A stretch of DNA of 36,454 nt from a virus. The stretch spans positions 1 to 36,454 of IMG/VR virus record IMGVR_UViG_3300025151_000124; one strand, given 5' to 3'. The notes under the pieces are model-generated. The model worked only from the letters and a program-made list of their open reading frames with translations. It was not told where the DNA came from and made no database searches. The translations under genes were made by a program, and so were the position numbers. Positions 16,501 to 23,032 of this stretch are shown one piece after another (within the stretch, counting starts at the first letter, position 1; each line of letters starts with the position of its first letter).

Positions 16501-16882
16501 CTGTAATATCCTCCAAGGTATACCACTTGAACTTCTCCTTCTCACACCACTCAGCCATCGTCATCTTGCTACCCTTCCTAAGTTTCTTGTCGGGGTTATA
16601 TAGGAGGAAGACTAGCTGTTTCTTCTTGGGGAGGCTATCCCTAATGGCTTTGTATTTCTGAGTGTCCCCTACTCTAAAGAAACCTTTAGCTTCCACTAGA
16701 ATATCAATCCTGTTCTTGTCGTTACGACCTACAAAATCAGGGATGTAATTCCGATGGACGACGTAGGGGACTTTCTCAGGTTCGTACTTACAGTGATCCT
16801 TTAGAAGGAGTCCCGCTGTTTTCTCAAAGTTATTCCGATACTTCGGAGGCACTTTTCTTAGACCGAGTAGCTTTGGTTTCAC
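16484..16882 (-). CDS. T7 endonuclease I-like Holliday junction resolvase
   Basis: 132 residues with a GTG start. It resembles T7 gp3: LGLRKV at the N-terminus, E20 (NNFEKTAG), KVPYVVHRNYIPDF with D49, then ILVEAKGFF with E64 and K66, and SKMTMAEWCEKEKFKWYTLEDI at the end. E20, D49, E64 and K66 correspond to the catalytic residues E20, D55, E65 and K67 of T7 endonuclease I. It cuts branched DNA, resolving replication and recombination intermediates before packaging. The GTG start is preferred because the N-terminal LRKV segment and the position of E20 both match T7. It makes an unusual 53-base overlap with the upstream DUF1737 gene, and its RBS is poor. Confidence 0.88.
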   Translation of the reverse strand: MKPKLLGLRKVPPKYRNNFEKTAGLLLKDHCKYEPEKVPYVVHRNYIPDFVGRNDKNRIDILVEAKGFFRVGDTQKYKAIRDSLPKKKQLVFLLYNPDKKLRKGSKMTMAEWCEKEKFKWYTLEDITDAFTN

Positions 16883-17021
16883 GGGTCAGAGCCTGAGTCA
16901 TGCCGCCTGTCTGGGACACGAAGGGACTACCTTGGAGAGTCCAGCCGTCATTCAACAGTGCAGTTATCTGTTCCTCAAAGCGATCATGTCGGGGCGTGTT
17001 GACTACTTTAAATTCAATCAT
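16830..17021 (-). CDS. DUF1737-like small protein
   Basis: 63 residues. The pattern EFKVVNT ... FEEQITALLNDGWTLQGSPFVSQTGGMTQALTR matches DUF1737, a small alpha/beta domain with a conserved L-DGW--QG ... QAL core found in bacteria and phages; molecular function unknown. The C-terminus is a short basic/serine tail. Start ATG at 17021 has AGGAG 9 bases upstream and overlaps the exonuclease stop by 8 bases. Its last 53 bases are shared, in another frame, with the start of the endonuclease I gene. Confidence 0.7.
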   Translation of the reverse strand: MIEFKVVNTPRHDRFEEQITALLNDGWTLQGSPFVSQTGGMTQALTRETKATRSKKSASEVSE

Positions 17022-17925
17022 AGTTGTTCTCCTCTTGGTCTAGGTTGATCTCAGGGTAGGCATTACCCTTTCGATTTTTGGGTACGTTTACGACGGTAGT
17101 TAAGAACTTGGGACCAGAGCCAGTATGAAAGGCGCGGACTTCTGGATAACAAATTCTCTTGTATTGGCAGTAAGAGCAGGTAGTACAGAGTTTTAAGTTT
17201 CCTGATTTCCCATCCTCCTGTGGAGAGTAACATCTTGAAGGTCGGTCTTCCTGCTTTACGCACTTTTTTACGTGTTCTATCCTTTCCTCTATGCTTCCTG
17301 AAAAATGCTCGTGCATTGGATCGTCCTCATTATCAAGGTCGTACTCAAGGACAGCAAGCTTACCGCTGTCACGATCCATTGCCAGCCATGCCCACTTACG
17401 TTCTCCCTCTGCATGAGCATACGCCTTGATCTGATCGACATAACCGAAGTCGTCGTTGGCTGCTAGTGTACGGTCCTTGAACTTCATGAGTCCGTACTTG
17501 GTGGTGGACTTAACGTCAGTTACAATGCCATTGATCTTACAGTCCATATGACCCACCACACCACCGACAGATACAGCCTTTTGCTCATCGGTTACCTCAT
17601 GTCCAGCCAGACGGGTGAACAGAAGAAGCATCTCTTCGATCATGTGTCCGTACATAAACTTGATGAGGGTGTGGGGCTTGATACGCTCACCACGGTAGCC
17701 GTTGTATGCGAACCACTGAACCAAATCGTTCTTGCCTACAGATGAGAGGCGAAGCTTACGTCCGTCACGGGGACCGGAGTCAGGGAGAAACTCCTTACGC
17801 ATGATGTCCTTCATTGCCTCGCCGAACTTGTCAATCTCAGCTTCAACATCGACACCCTTGTCAGAGTTACGATCCTTCATGAGTTGATAAATGTCATCGA
17901 CTAGTGTTGATAAAGTTTTACTCAT
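17014..17925 (-). CDS. PD-(D/E)XK exonuclease with Fe-S-type cysteine cluster (RecB/Cas4-like)
   Basis: 303 residues. The nuclease core is visible: GHMIEEML (H94), GHMDCKINGIVTDVKS with D128, D137 and K139 as the metal-binding D...D-x-K, and VDQIKAYAHA (Q165) as the QxxxY-type motif. Six cysteines follow: C222, C232, C247, C250, C253 and C259 (KKC ... RCYS ... LCTTCSYCQYKRIC). A subset would bind an iron-sulphur cluster as in AddB/Cas4-like nucleases. It probably degrades host DNA or processes ends for recombination, filling the role of T7 gene 6 exonuclease. Start at 17925 overlaps the upstream 52-residue gene (ATGA). The family class is well supported; the specific role is inferred. Confidence 0.8.
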   Translation of the reverse strand: MSKTLSTLVDDIYQLMKDRNSDKGVDVEAEIDKFGEAMKDIMRKEFLPDSGPRDGRKLRLSSVGKNDLVQWFAYNGYRGERIKPHTLIKFMYGHMIEEMLLLFTRLAGHEVTDEQKAVSVGGVVGHMDCKINGIVTDVKSTTKYGLMKFKDRTLAANDDFGYVDQIKAYAHAEGERKWAWLAMDRDSGKLAVLEYDLDNEDDPMHEHFSGSIEERIEHVKKCVKQEDRPSRCYSPQEDGKSGNLKLCTTCSYCQYKRICYPEVRAFHTGSGPKFLTTVVNVPKNRKGNAYPEINLDQEENNYD

Positions 17926-18080
17926 GATAGTTCATAACCTCCCTCGTCAATATCACACGGAATGATAACTTTAAAATCATCTTCCTGTAGATGCTGCCTG
18001 ATTTCTCGAATGGCTTTCCAGATTTCTTTTAGCTCATTGAGTTCTTTTGTTTCTCCTACGAGTGTATCAACGGTATTCAT
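17922..18080 (-). CDS. 52-residue small protein, unknown
   Basis: Read directly from the minus strand: ATG at 18080, TGA at 17924-17922. GGAG lies 7 bases before the start, and the stop overlaps the exonuclease ATG as ATGA. The N-terminal two thirds is a predicted charged helix (TLVGETKELNELKEIWKAIR, EIRQHLQED), followed by a short hydrophobic strand (FKVIIPCDI) and an acidic end. The gene fills the space between its neighbours exactly, which is the main reason to call it real. Family not recognised. Confidence 0.7.
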   Translation of the reverse strand: MNTVDTLVGETKELNELKEIWKAIREIRQHLQEDDFKVIIPCDIDEGGYELS

Positions 18081-18081
18081 T

Positions 18082-18282
18082 TCAATCTCCTGTCTTTATT
18101 ACGTTTAACAAATCTCTGAGGTCGTCAAAACCAAACCACTCATGCTCTCTTTTCAGGAAACACCACCTATTTTTTACAGGAGCAATTCGAACCGTGTCTT
18201 CTACTATGAAGTTGTTTTTCTTTTCTACGTAACTCAACCCTAAGGTATCAAACTGTGATCGTCTAAACTCTCTGGTTGACAT
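18082..18282 (-). CDS. 66-residue small protein after DNA polymerase, unknown
   Basis: Begins at the ATG at 18282 with GGAG 6 bases upstream, one base gap to the next gene. Reads as a mixed alpha/beta protein (RREF/RSQFDTLGLSYVEKKNN, FIVEDTVRIAPVKNRWCFLKREHEWFGFDDLRDLLN). No family recognised. Its leader is the 31-base gap after the polymerase stop, which holds one complete copy of the TGGGAYRTCCCA palindrome 18 bases before the ATG. Expression of this gene and those after it may therefore be separately controlled. Confidence 0.65.
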   Translation of the reverse strand: MSTREFRRSQFDTLGLSYVEKKNNFIVEDTVRIAPVKNRWCFLKREHEWFGFDDLRDLLNVIKTGD

Positions 18283-18299
18283 GAGTATCTCCTATTTTA

Positions 18300-18311
18300 T
18301 GGGACGTCCCA
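18300..18311. promoter_or_regulatory. TGGGAYRTCCCA palindrome, copy 1
   Basis: TGGGACGTCCCA, a perfect 12-bp palindrome. It lies between the polymerase stop (18314) and the RBS of the 66-residue gene. On the minus strand it reads AATCT before and TAAAAT after the core, as in other copies. It is likely a protein-binding site or phage promoter element. Confidence 0.6.
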
Positions 18312-18313
18312 GA

Positions 18314-20044
18314 TTAGTGGGTAGCTGCCCAGTTGTCTCCGACTTTGTACTCACCGTCCAGTGGGCATCTCAAATCCAACCTGTCACCCGCCGCCTTGAT
18401 ACACTCTACTGCCAGCCATCCGAACTTTTCTGCCTGAGTTTCCCTGACTTCAACTTGAAACTCATCATGGATATTACCAACAAAGCTGTAGTCTATACCA
18501 TGTATGATAGCATACTCATTCAGTATTGTCAATGCTTTCTTCATAACTATTGCACCGGCTGACTGTAAAAGTGTATTCAAGGCTGCGTGTTCACTTCGGA
18601 TTATCAAACGTCTCCCGTCTAGTCCTCTGAGGTGGCCTCGCTTGGTTGCCCGTATGACTCGTTCCCGTAGAGTTCGAAGAGATGGTGTGTTAGAGAGAAA
18701 CTTTTCTTTAAGTTCTGCTCCGTCTCTGCGAGAACCGCCGACAATGCTTCCGATCTTGGCATCTCCTGCGCCGTAGAGGAAAGCATAGATAAAAGTTTTA
18801 GCGTTGTCTCTTGTTGAAAGGCCAGCAGCTTTCTGGTTTGCTGTATGTACGTCTCCGTTCGTGACTTCATGTGTGTACTCCTCATCGTTCATGTAGTGGG
18901 CTAACATTCTAAGTTCCAAGCCAGCAGCATCTACACCTACAAGCTTGAAACCTTTCGGTACTGTCCAGCATTCGCGGCACTCAGTACCATACGGAGAGTA
19001 AGAGGCAGGAACCTGTGCCATGTTAGGGTTACTGTGCGTCATCCGTCCCGTGACTGCACCAATCGTATTAACCCTGCCATGCACTCTGCCATCTTCCTCC
19101 ACCGCTTCTATCCAAGACTGAACTTGTGCTGATCTCTTCTGTAGCAGTAGATACTCAGCGATTAGTTTGGCTTCGGGTATGTCCACCTCAGATAGAATAC
19201 TCTCGTCAACAATGGCATGACCTTTCTCCGTGAAAGAAGAAGGCTCCCACCCGTAGAACTTCAGGTGCCTACCGATCTGTTGACGTGAACCTAGATTAAA
19301 CTCGGGCCAATCTATGCGTGAAAATGGACCGCCAACGGTATCGATACCATCCCCAAGAAAGCGAAGACCAACAGAACTAAGGGAACCGTCCTTCTTAGTT
19401 TTTGGATGGACTTCCTTAACAAATACCGGTAGCGGCGTGAACCTTTTATGTACTTCATCTTCAACCTCCATACTTCTCTGTTTCAAACGTGCTTGGATAT
19501 CGAAAGCTTTCTCAAGGTCAAGCACCCAACCCTTGCGTTCCTGTTGAGACACGATCTCCTGAACCTTGTGCTCCAGTTCGACGGACTCACCGGGAAACTG
19601 AGCAAGCCTTTCGCAGAGGGTAGTGTACAACTTGGCAGTTACCTCTACGTCACGCTCACAATACTTAATCATCTCATCAGATAGCTTAGTCCAATCATCG
19701 TGGTCACCCTTCTCAAAGTGAAGACGCTCACCCCATGCTCTCAGAGAATGTCCTCCGTCTAGTTGTGGGTTGAATAGACGAGAGAGAACCAGAGTGTCGA
19801 TTACCTGTACGTTATCGAACGAGATACCAAGGTGTTCCTCTAGAACTATCCTATCAAAATTAATGATATTATGACCGATAACAATATCCACTCCATCAAT
19901 CTCCTCCTGTATCTGTGAAGTTTCTGAATATGGTTTCAAAAAATTCCTCTTGATTTTCGTAGTCAGTTCCATCGTACCTACCATCCATACCTTGCTTACG
20001 GGCAAAGCGGTAGTTTCGATATCTAGTATAAGCTTCTTTGTCAT
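18314..20044 (-). CDS. Family A DNA polymerase with 3'-5' exonuclease, T7-like
   Basis: 576 residues. Exonuclease motifs: Exo I LILDIETT (D8, E10), Exo II GHNIINFD (D64), Exo III YCERDVEVT (D132). Polymerase motifs: A GVDAAGLELRMLAHY (D372), B RDNAKTFIYAFLYGAG (residues 412-427), C GNIHDEFQV (H526, D527). Residue Y420 matches T7 Y526 (E. coli F762 position). It is about 128 residues shorter than T7 gp5, so the thioredoxin-binding thumb insertion is probably absent. It copies phage DNA with the helicase and SSB encoded upstream. The start is fixed by the Exo I motif at residues 5-12, yet it lies 149 bases inside the HNH gene, in a different frame, with a weak RBS (GGTGAG). Confidence 0.93.
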   Translation of the reverse strand: MTKKLILDIETTALPVSKVWMVGTMELTTKIKRNFLKPYSETSQIQEEIDGVDIVIGHNIINFDRIVLEEHLGISFDNVQVIDTLVLSRLFNPQLDGGHSLRAWGERLHFEKGDHDDWTKLSDEMIKYCERDVEVTAKLYTTLCERLAQFPGESVELEHKVQEIVSQQERKGWVLDLEKAFDIQARLKQRSMEVEDEVHKRFTPLPVFVKEVHPKTKKDGSLSSVGLRFLGDGIDTVGGPFSRIDWPEFNLGSRQQIGRHLKFYGWEPSSFTEKGHAIVDESILSEVDIPEAKLIAEYLLLQKRSAQVQSWIEAVEEDGRVHGRVNTIGAVTGRMTHSNPNMAQVPASYSPYGTECRECWTVPKGFKLVGVDAAGLELRMLAHYMNDEEYTHEVTNGDVHTANQKAAGLSTRDNAKTFIYAFLYGAGDAKIGSIVGGSRRDGAELKEKFLSNTPSLRTLRERVIRATKRGHLRGLDGRRLIIRSEHAALNTLLQSAGAIVMKKALTILNEYAIIHGIDYSFVGNIHDEFQVEVRETQAEKFGWLAVECIKAAGDRLDLRCPLDGEYKVGDNWAATH

Positions 20045-20321
20045 GGATCAGTGTCTCACCGTTTTTCAAAGCTACGTGTTCTAACCTATGGCAGTTACTA
20101 CATAGTATAGCACACTTCGCTGCTTCTTGAAAGAGTTCTTTGTTCAACCTGTGTGACCTCCACTTGGAAGACTTCAATCCAAACTCCTTCTTCGACGGAT
20201 CACGATGGTGGAACTCAAGAACCTCCTCGGGATACTTACCTCCGCACACCTCACAGGCATAGTTGGTACGCATCTTTATGTACAAGGATCGGTTCAGTTT
20301 TCCTAGATCAGAATTCTTCAT
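19896..20321 (-). CDS. Free-standing HNH endonuclease overlapping polymerase start
   Basis: 141 residues from the ATG at 20321 (GGAG 6 bases upstream, inside the helicase end); a longer frame to 20399 lies within the helicase gene. The HNH fold is clear: CEVCGG (zinc Cys pair), LEFHHRDPSKKEF (catalytic His pair), then CAILCSNCHRLEH (second Cys pair and His). Basic residues follow (YTRYRNYRFARKQG). It probably nicks or cuts DNA as a homing endonuclease. Such genes often lie beside polymerase genes and spread into phages lacking them. It overlaps the helicase by 14 bases and the polymerase by 149 bases, so the last 49 codons share DNA with the polymerase exonuclease I region. Confidence 0.85.
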   Translation of the reverse strand: MKNSDLGKLNRSLYIKMRTNYACEVCGGKYPEEVLEFHHRDPSKKEFGLKSSKWRSHRLNKELFQEAAKCAILCSNCHRLEHVALKNGETLIHDKEAYTRYRNYRFARKQGMDGRYDGTDYENQEEFFETIFRNFTDTGGD

Positions 20322-21966
20322 CAGCAACTCCATGCACTTCAGGCGCAGCACCGGCCACCATACGTCCAGTGTCGATCTCGTAGTACAGCCAGCCAGCATG
20401 TCCTGTCCGTCCTGTGCGACGGCACTTCACAAGCTGCACCTTGGTACAGTTACGGGTGTAATCATCGTCAGACAGCTTGTCGCGGCTGAGTAGCAGCGTG
20501 TTGAATGCTATCTGGTTGATAGACCCAGACCCTTTCATGTCGTACTCGTTGACATCGTGAGGGTCTTTGACGCTGGGCTTACGCAGGTGGGACACGATGA
20601 TGATAGCCGCGTTAGTTTCCTTGGCAATCTTCAGGCACCTGTCCATGAAGTCATCGATCAATCCGTTCTCATTGGACTGCACCGCAGCCTGTAGAGGATC
20701 AAGGATAATCACTTCGCAGTCTAGTCCCTTGATGAGGTAGCGCATACGAGAGAACAGGTCGTCAATGTCAGATGATCCCATGTGGTCATCAATATGAATC
20801 CTGTCGCTCTCCTTCACCTCTTCGTAGAACTTACGGTAACCACTGTAGTCCCGTTCCTCCTCCGGTATCTGCTTGATGTTCACACCACCCACGACACTGA
20901 CCACGTTCTCCGTAGTCTCACCGATGGATGACTCAAGGAACACCGCGCCGATCCTTCGGTTCGTCTCCTTGTACATACCGTACAACAGGTTGGTAACGAA
21001 GGTGGTCTTACCTACAGATGTTAAGGCACCGATCACGGTCACCTCCCCTGCCCCCATGCCACCGTTCATCATCTTGTTGAGCGTACCAAACGAGGAAGGG
21101 AAGGGGATAATCTCCGCCTTGCCACGGTTCACGAACGCATCCCAACAACTCTCGTCAGACAGTGAGATGACACCGGCAGGTTTATATTCCTCCGCTCCCC
21201 ACCATGCCTTCACGAACTGCTGCACCTTACCACGCTGTAGCATCTCTCCTGCATCCTTGAGTGGGAGGGACACCACCTTGGCCTTGCCCGGTGAGAAGAT
21301 GGACATCACTTCCTGAGATGCTTTCTTTCCAGCCGCATCATTATCAAAGCAGATGACTACCTTCTCGAACGTCTCAAGCCACTCCAGACTTTCCTTGATG
21401 TCCTTCGATGCTGCCGCTGCACCACGCTTCAGACTGACGACGGGATACTTCCCATCGAACATCTCAGCCACAGCCATCGCATCTAACTCACCTTCGGTAA
21501 CAGTCACGAACTTACCGCCCTTGCTCCAGACATTCTGTCCGAACAGACCAGTGCCTTCCATTGTACCTGTGGTATAGAACTCCTTGCTTGGACAGCTACG
21601 TACTTTGGTTCCGACTACATCACCACCCTGTTCGTGGTAGGGGTAGTGGTGCTTGAGTGTCTGACCAGTTTCTCTGTCATGCTCCAGCGTCACGCCGTAC
21701 TTCTCAACGATCCGCTGGGATATCTTCCTGTCACTAATTGGTCCTGATACACCAACCATTTCTAGTCCTCTCGTTTTATGGGATGATCCCAGATTTTCTG
21801 TGGGCAGTGTGGAGGGATCGACTGATCCCCCCGACACTACATGACCACACTTGAAGCAGTACCCATGCCCATCATCGTAGACTGCGAGGTTATCACCTGA
21901 CTTGTCCTCGCCGTTCTCTCTGCATGATGGACACGGAGCCTTGCCAATGAAGGTGGACTCCCCCAT
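20308..21966 (-). CDS. Primase-helicase, T7 gp4-like
   Basis: 552 residues. The order is: a zinc-binding domain with C12, C15, C37 and C40; a TOPRIM primase domain with TVTEGELDAMAV (E158, E160) and VVICFDNDAAG (D208, D210); and a RecA/DnaB-type helicase with Walker A GALTSVGKTTF (313-323), Walker B CEVIILDPLQAA, and SHLRKP and SGSINQ sensor-like segments. It unwinds DNA and makes primers at the fork. The C-terminus is acidic and ends in Phe (ADEEF), as in T7 gp4, where the tail docks on the polymerase. Start ATG overlaps the SSB stop (TGATG). An internal ATG at codon 70 (21759) with AGGA 7 bases before it would give a 483-residue form without the zinc domain, matching T7 gp4B. Confidence 0.92.
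   Translation of the reverse strand: MGESTFIGKAPCPSCRENGEDKSGDNLAVYDDGHGYCFKCGHVVSGGSVDPSTLPTENLGSSHKTRGLEMVGVSGPISDRKISQRIVEKYGVTLEHDRETGQTLKHHYPYHEQGGDVVGTKVRSCPSKEFYTTGTMEGTGLFGQNVWSKGGKFVTVTEGELDAMAVAEMFDGKYPVVSLKRGAAAASKDIKESLEWLETFEKVVICFDNDAAGKKASQEVMSIFSPGKAKVVSLPLKDAGEMLQRGKVQQFVKAWWGAEEYKPAGVISLSDESCWDAFVNRGKAEIIPFPSSFGTLNKMMNGGMGAGEVTVIGALTSVGKTTFVTNLLYGMYKETNRRIGAVFLESSIGETTENVVSVVGGVNIKQIPEEERDYSGYRKFYEEVKESDRIHIDDHMGSSDIDDLFSRMRYLIKGLDCEVIILDPLQAAVQSNENGLIDDFMDRCLKIAKETNAAIIIVSHLRKPSVKDPHDVNEYDMKGSGSINQIAFNTLLLSRDKLSDDDYTRNCTKVQLVKCRRTGRTGHAGWLYYEIDTGRMVAGAAPEVHGVADEEF
21757..21776 (-). promoter_or_regulatory. Internal start and RBS for a short helicase form
   Basis: On the minus strand GAGAGGACTAGAA precedes the ATG of codon 70 (21759-21757), giving an AGGA 7 bases from the start. 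This is better than many true starts in the genome. Initiation here would omit the zinc-binding primase domain, as in the T7 4A/4B pair. A palindrome copy lies 20 bases upstream. Confidence 0.55.
21779..21791. promoter_or_regulatory. TGGGAYRTCCCA palindrome, copy 2 (13-bp variant, inside helicase gene)
   Basis: TGGGATGATCCCA has one extra central base compared with the 12-bp copies. Flanks on the minus strand (AATCT before, TAAAA after) match copies 1 and 3. It encodes the stretch around LGSSHK in the primase linker, a region with little constraint, and lies 20 bases before the internal start codon. Confidence 0.55.
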
Positions 21967-22337
21967 CAGAAGTCCTCGTCGTCCGCTCCGACTTGTTCCG
22001 CCATCTCAAGAACTTTGATCTTCTTGAAGTACGGAGCAACGCCGTGCTGCGGGTGAGGCTTGCCCGGTTCCCACATCACCCGAACCTTGGAGCCGTACGG
22101 AATGTACTTGGAGATTTGATCTCCGTCCGCATCAAGCACCGGGAACCCGGAGAACTTGGTGACGAACTTACGCTGCGGCTGGTTCTTGTACTCACGGAGT
22201 TTGACCCCCTCCTGTGCGAGCTTGGCTGCTTCGTCAGGCTCCAGCGTGAGGACGATGGAATACTTCCCAGTGTCCTGTCCGTTGTAGCGTTCCGTCTCTT
22301 CGAGGTTCGAAAAAGCAACTGTTCCTTCTGTAATCAT
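21966..22337 (-). CDS. Single-stranded DNA-binding protein with acidic Phe-ending tail
   Basis: 123 residues from the ATG at 22337; GAGGAG lies 8 bases upstream, whereas the TTG at 22346 is too close to it. The body is beta-rich (EGTVAFSNLEETERYNGQDTGKYSIVLTLEP, FVTKFSGFPVLDADG, YIPYGSKVRVMWEPGKPH), typical of phage OB-fold SSB proteins. The last residues are GADDEDF, an acidic tail ending in Phe as in T7 gp2.5, where this end contacts polymerase and helicase. It coats unwound strands at the fork. The gene is immediately upstream of primase-helicase (TGATG overlap), and a sigma70-like promoter (22388-22416) lies in the 75-base gap before it. Confidence 0.75.
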   Translation of the reverse strand: MITEGTVAFSNLEETERYNGQDTGKYSIVLTLEPDEAAKLAQEGVKLREYKNQPQRKFVTKFSGFPVLDADGDQISKYIPYGSKVRVMWEPGKPHPQHGVAPYFKKIKVLEMAEQVGADDEDF

Positions 22338-22387
22338 ATTCAACACTCCTCTATTGTGTCATACATTGCGTTCATACTACACCCACT

Positions 22388-22416
22388 ATACTACAGGAAA
22401 AAATCTCCACTGTCAA
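22388..22416 (-). promoter_or_regulatory. Sigma70-like promoter before SSB
   Basis: On the minus strand: TTGACA (22416-22411), a 17-base spacer, then TAGTAT (22393-22388). The -35 is perfect and the -10 matches 4 of 6. It stands in the longest gap between replication genes and would drive ssb, primase-helicase and polymerase using host RNA polymerase. No direct evidence beyond the match. Confidence 0.5.
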
Positions 22417-22586
22417 CTACCTTTCTCAATCGAAAACTTTTTAACGTAGACACCATTCCACCTGTCATCTCCTAGCTGGGTAACGTAGTCCCGATATTCC
22501 AACGCCATCTCCTCAGACGTAAAGATTTTCTGAACCTTGGAACTGTCGTACCCGTCATATGAAAAGACAATCCATACCTTATCCAT
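22413..22586 (-). CDS. 57-residue protein, DUF7336-like
   Basis: Start at the ATG at 22586 with GAGGGGTG 7-10 bases upstream; a GTG nine bases earlier is possible. It overlaps the preceding gene by 8 bases. The sequence opens KVWIVFSYDGYDSSKVQKIFTS-EEMALEYRDYV, a beta strand, a loop, then a helix beginning with a sorting of residues typical of small phage and bacterial proteins that report as DUF7336. I am only moderately sure of that name. The C-terminal strand GVYVKKFSIEKG would complete a small alpha/beta fold. Role unknown. It is the last gene before the ssb promoter. Confidence 0.55.
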   Translation of the reverse strand: MDKVWIVFSYDGYDSSKVQKIFTSEEMALEYRDYVTQLGDDRWNGVYVKKFSIEKGS

Positions 22587-22749
22587 CGTAGTCACCCCTC
22601 ATGTACTCCTTAAGTTCCTCATCGACAGCCTCTGCTGCCAACTTGCTCTTCTGACTACGAAAGACCTTCCGCTTGTTGAACTTGTGCATATCACGAGCGA
22701 CAGGGTTCTTCTTCTTAGGTGCCTTACGACGACCATCTTTGATAGACAT
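22579..22749 (-). CDS. 56-residue very basic protein, unknown
   Basis: ATG at 22749, TAA at 22581-22579. AAGG lies 8 bases before the start. The N-terminal half is strongly basic (KDGRRKAPKKKN, HKFNKRKVFRSQKSK) and the last 20 residues are acidic (EAVDEELKEYM). A nucleic-acid-binding or ribosome/RNA-associated peptide is possible, but no family is recognised. It is the first gene after a gap of 103 bases containing a palindrome copy (21 bases upstream of the ATG) and a long hairpin, so it probably opens a new transcript. It overlaps the next gene by 8 bases. Confidence 0.65.
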   Translation of the reverse strand: MSIKDGRRKAPKKKNPVARDMHKFNKRKVFRSQKSKLAAEAVDEELKEYMRGDYDG

Positions 22750-22769
22750 AACCAATCCTTTCTAAATTA

Positions 22770-22781
22770 TGGGACATCCCA
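22770..22781. promoter_or_regulatory. TGGGAYRTCCCA palindrome, copy 3
   Basis: TGGGACATCCCA, perfect palindrome, 21 bases before the ATG of the basic 56-residue gene. On the minus strand it is preceded by AAATC and followed by TAATTT. It lies 10 bases from a 14-bp hairpin (22792-22843). Confidence 0.6.
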
Positions 22782-22791
22782 GATTTCTTAA

Positions 22792-22843
22792 GTATCCTAA
22801 GGAGAATAACATTAATGATTAATAATCTATCTCCTTAGGATAC
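22792..22843 (-). promoter_or_regulatory. Long inverted repeat containing two TCCTWAGGA elements
   Basis: GTATCCTAAGGAGA (22792-22805) pairs perfectly with TCTCCTTAGGATAC (22830-22843): a 14-bp stem with a 24-base AT-rich loop. It follows the stop of the zinc-ribbon gene by ten bases and could end that transcript, though no T-run follows. Each arm contains a 9-base near-palindrome TCCTWAGGA, also found beside the main plus-strand promoter (26716-26734), so a protein-binding role is equally likely. Confidence 0.55.
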
Positions 22844-22852
22844 CTTAGTATC

Positions 22853-23032
22853 TTACACGTCTTCCTCCTCATTGTCAAGCACTGAGTTTACATCCAGAAT
22901 GAAATCGAACTCATCCGTGTTTTCATAGATGGCACCGATGCACTTGTTGCAGGTGTCCATGTGATTACCGTCGATATCCTTTCGAAGTAATTCTGAATTG
23001 TTTAGTTTAACATCACAGATTTTACAGCGCAT
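22853..23032 (-). CDS. 59-residue zinc-ribbon protein
   Basis: ATG at 23032, TAA at 22855-22853. The N-terminal half holds two Cys pairs, C3-x2-C6 (RCKICDVK) and C28-x2-C31 (DTCNKCIG), spaced as in a small zinc ribbon. The C-terminal half is acidic (YENTDEFDF ... LDNEEEDV). It may contact nucleic acid or a host polymerase subunit, but this is not shown. GAGG lies 9 bases upstream, and the start directly follows the previous stop (TAA-ATG), so translation is coupled. It is the last gene before the hairpin and palindrome at 22.8 kb. Confidence 0.75.
   Translation of the reverse strand: MRCKICDVKLNNSELLRKDIDGNHMDTCNKCIGAIYENTDEFDFILDVNSVLDNEEEDV

Noticed and set aside
20873-21316. 147-residue plus-strand frame inside the primase-helicase gene
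   Set aside because: Antisense to a gene with complete catalytic motifs and without RBS.
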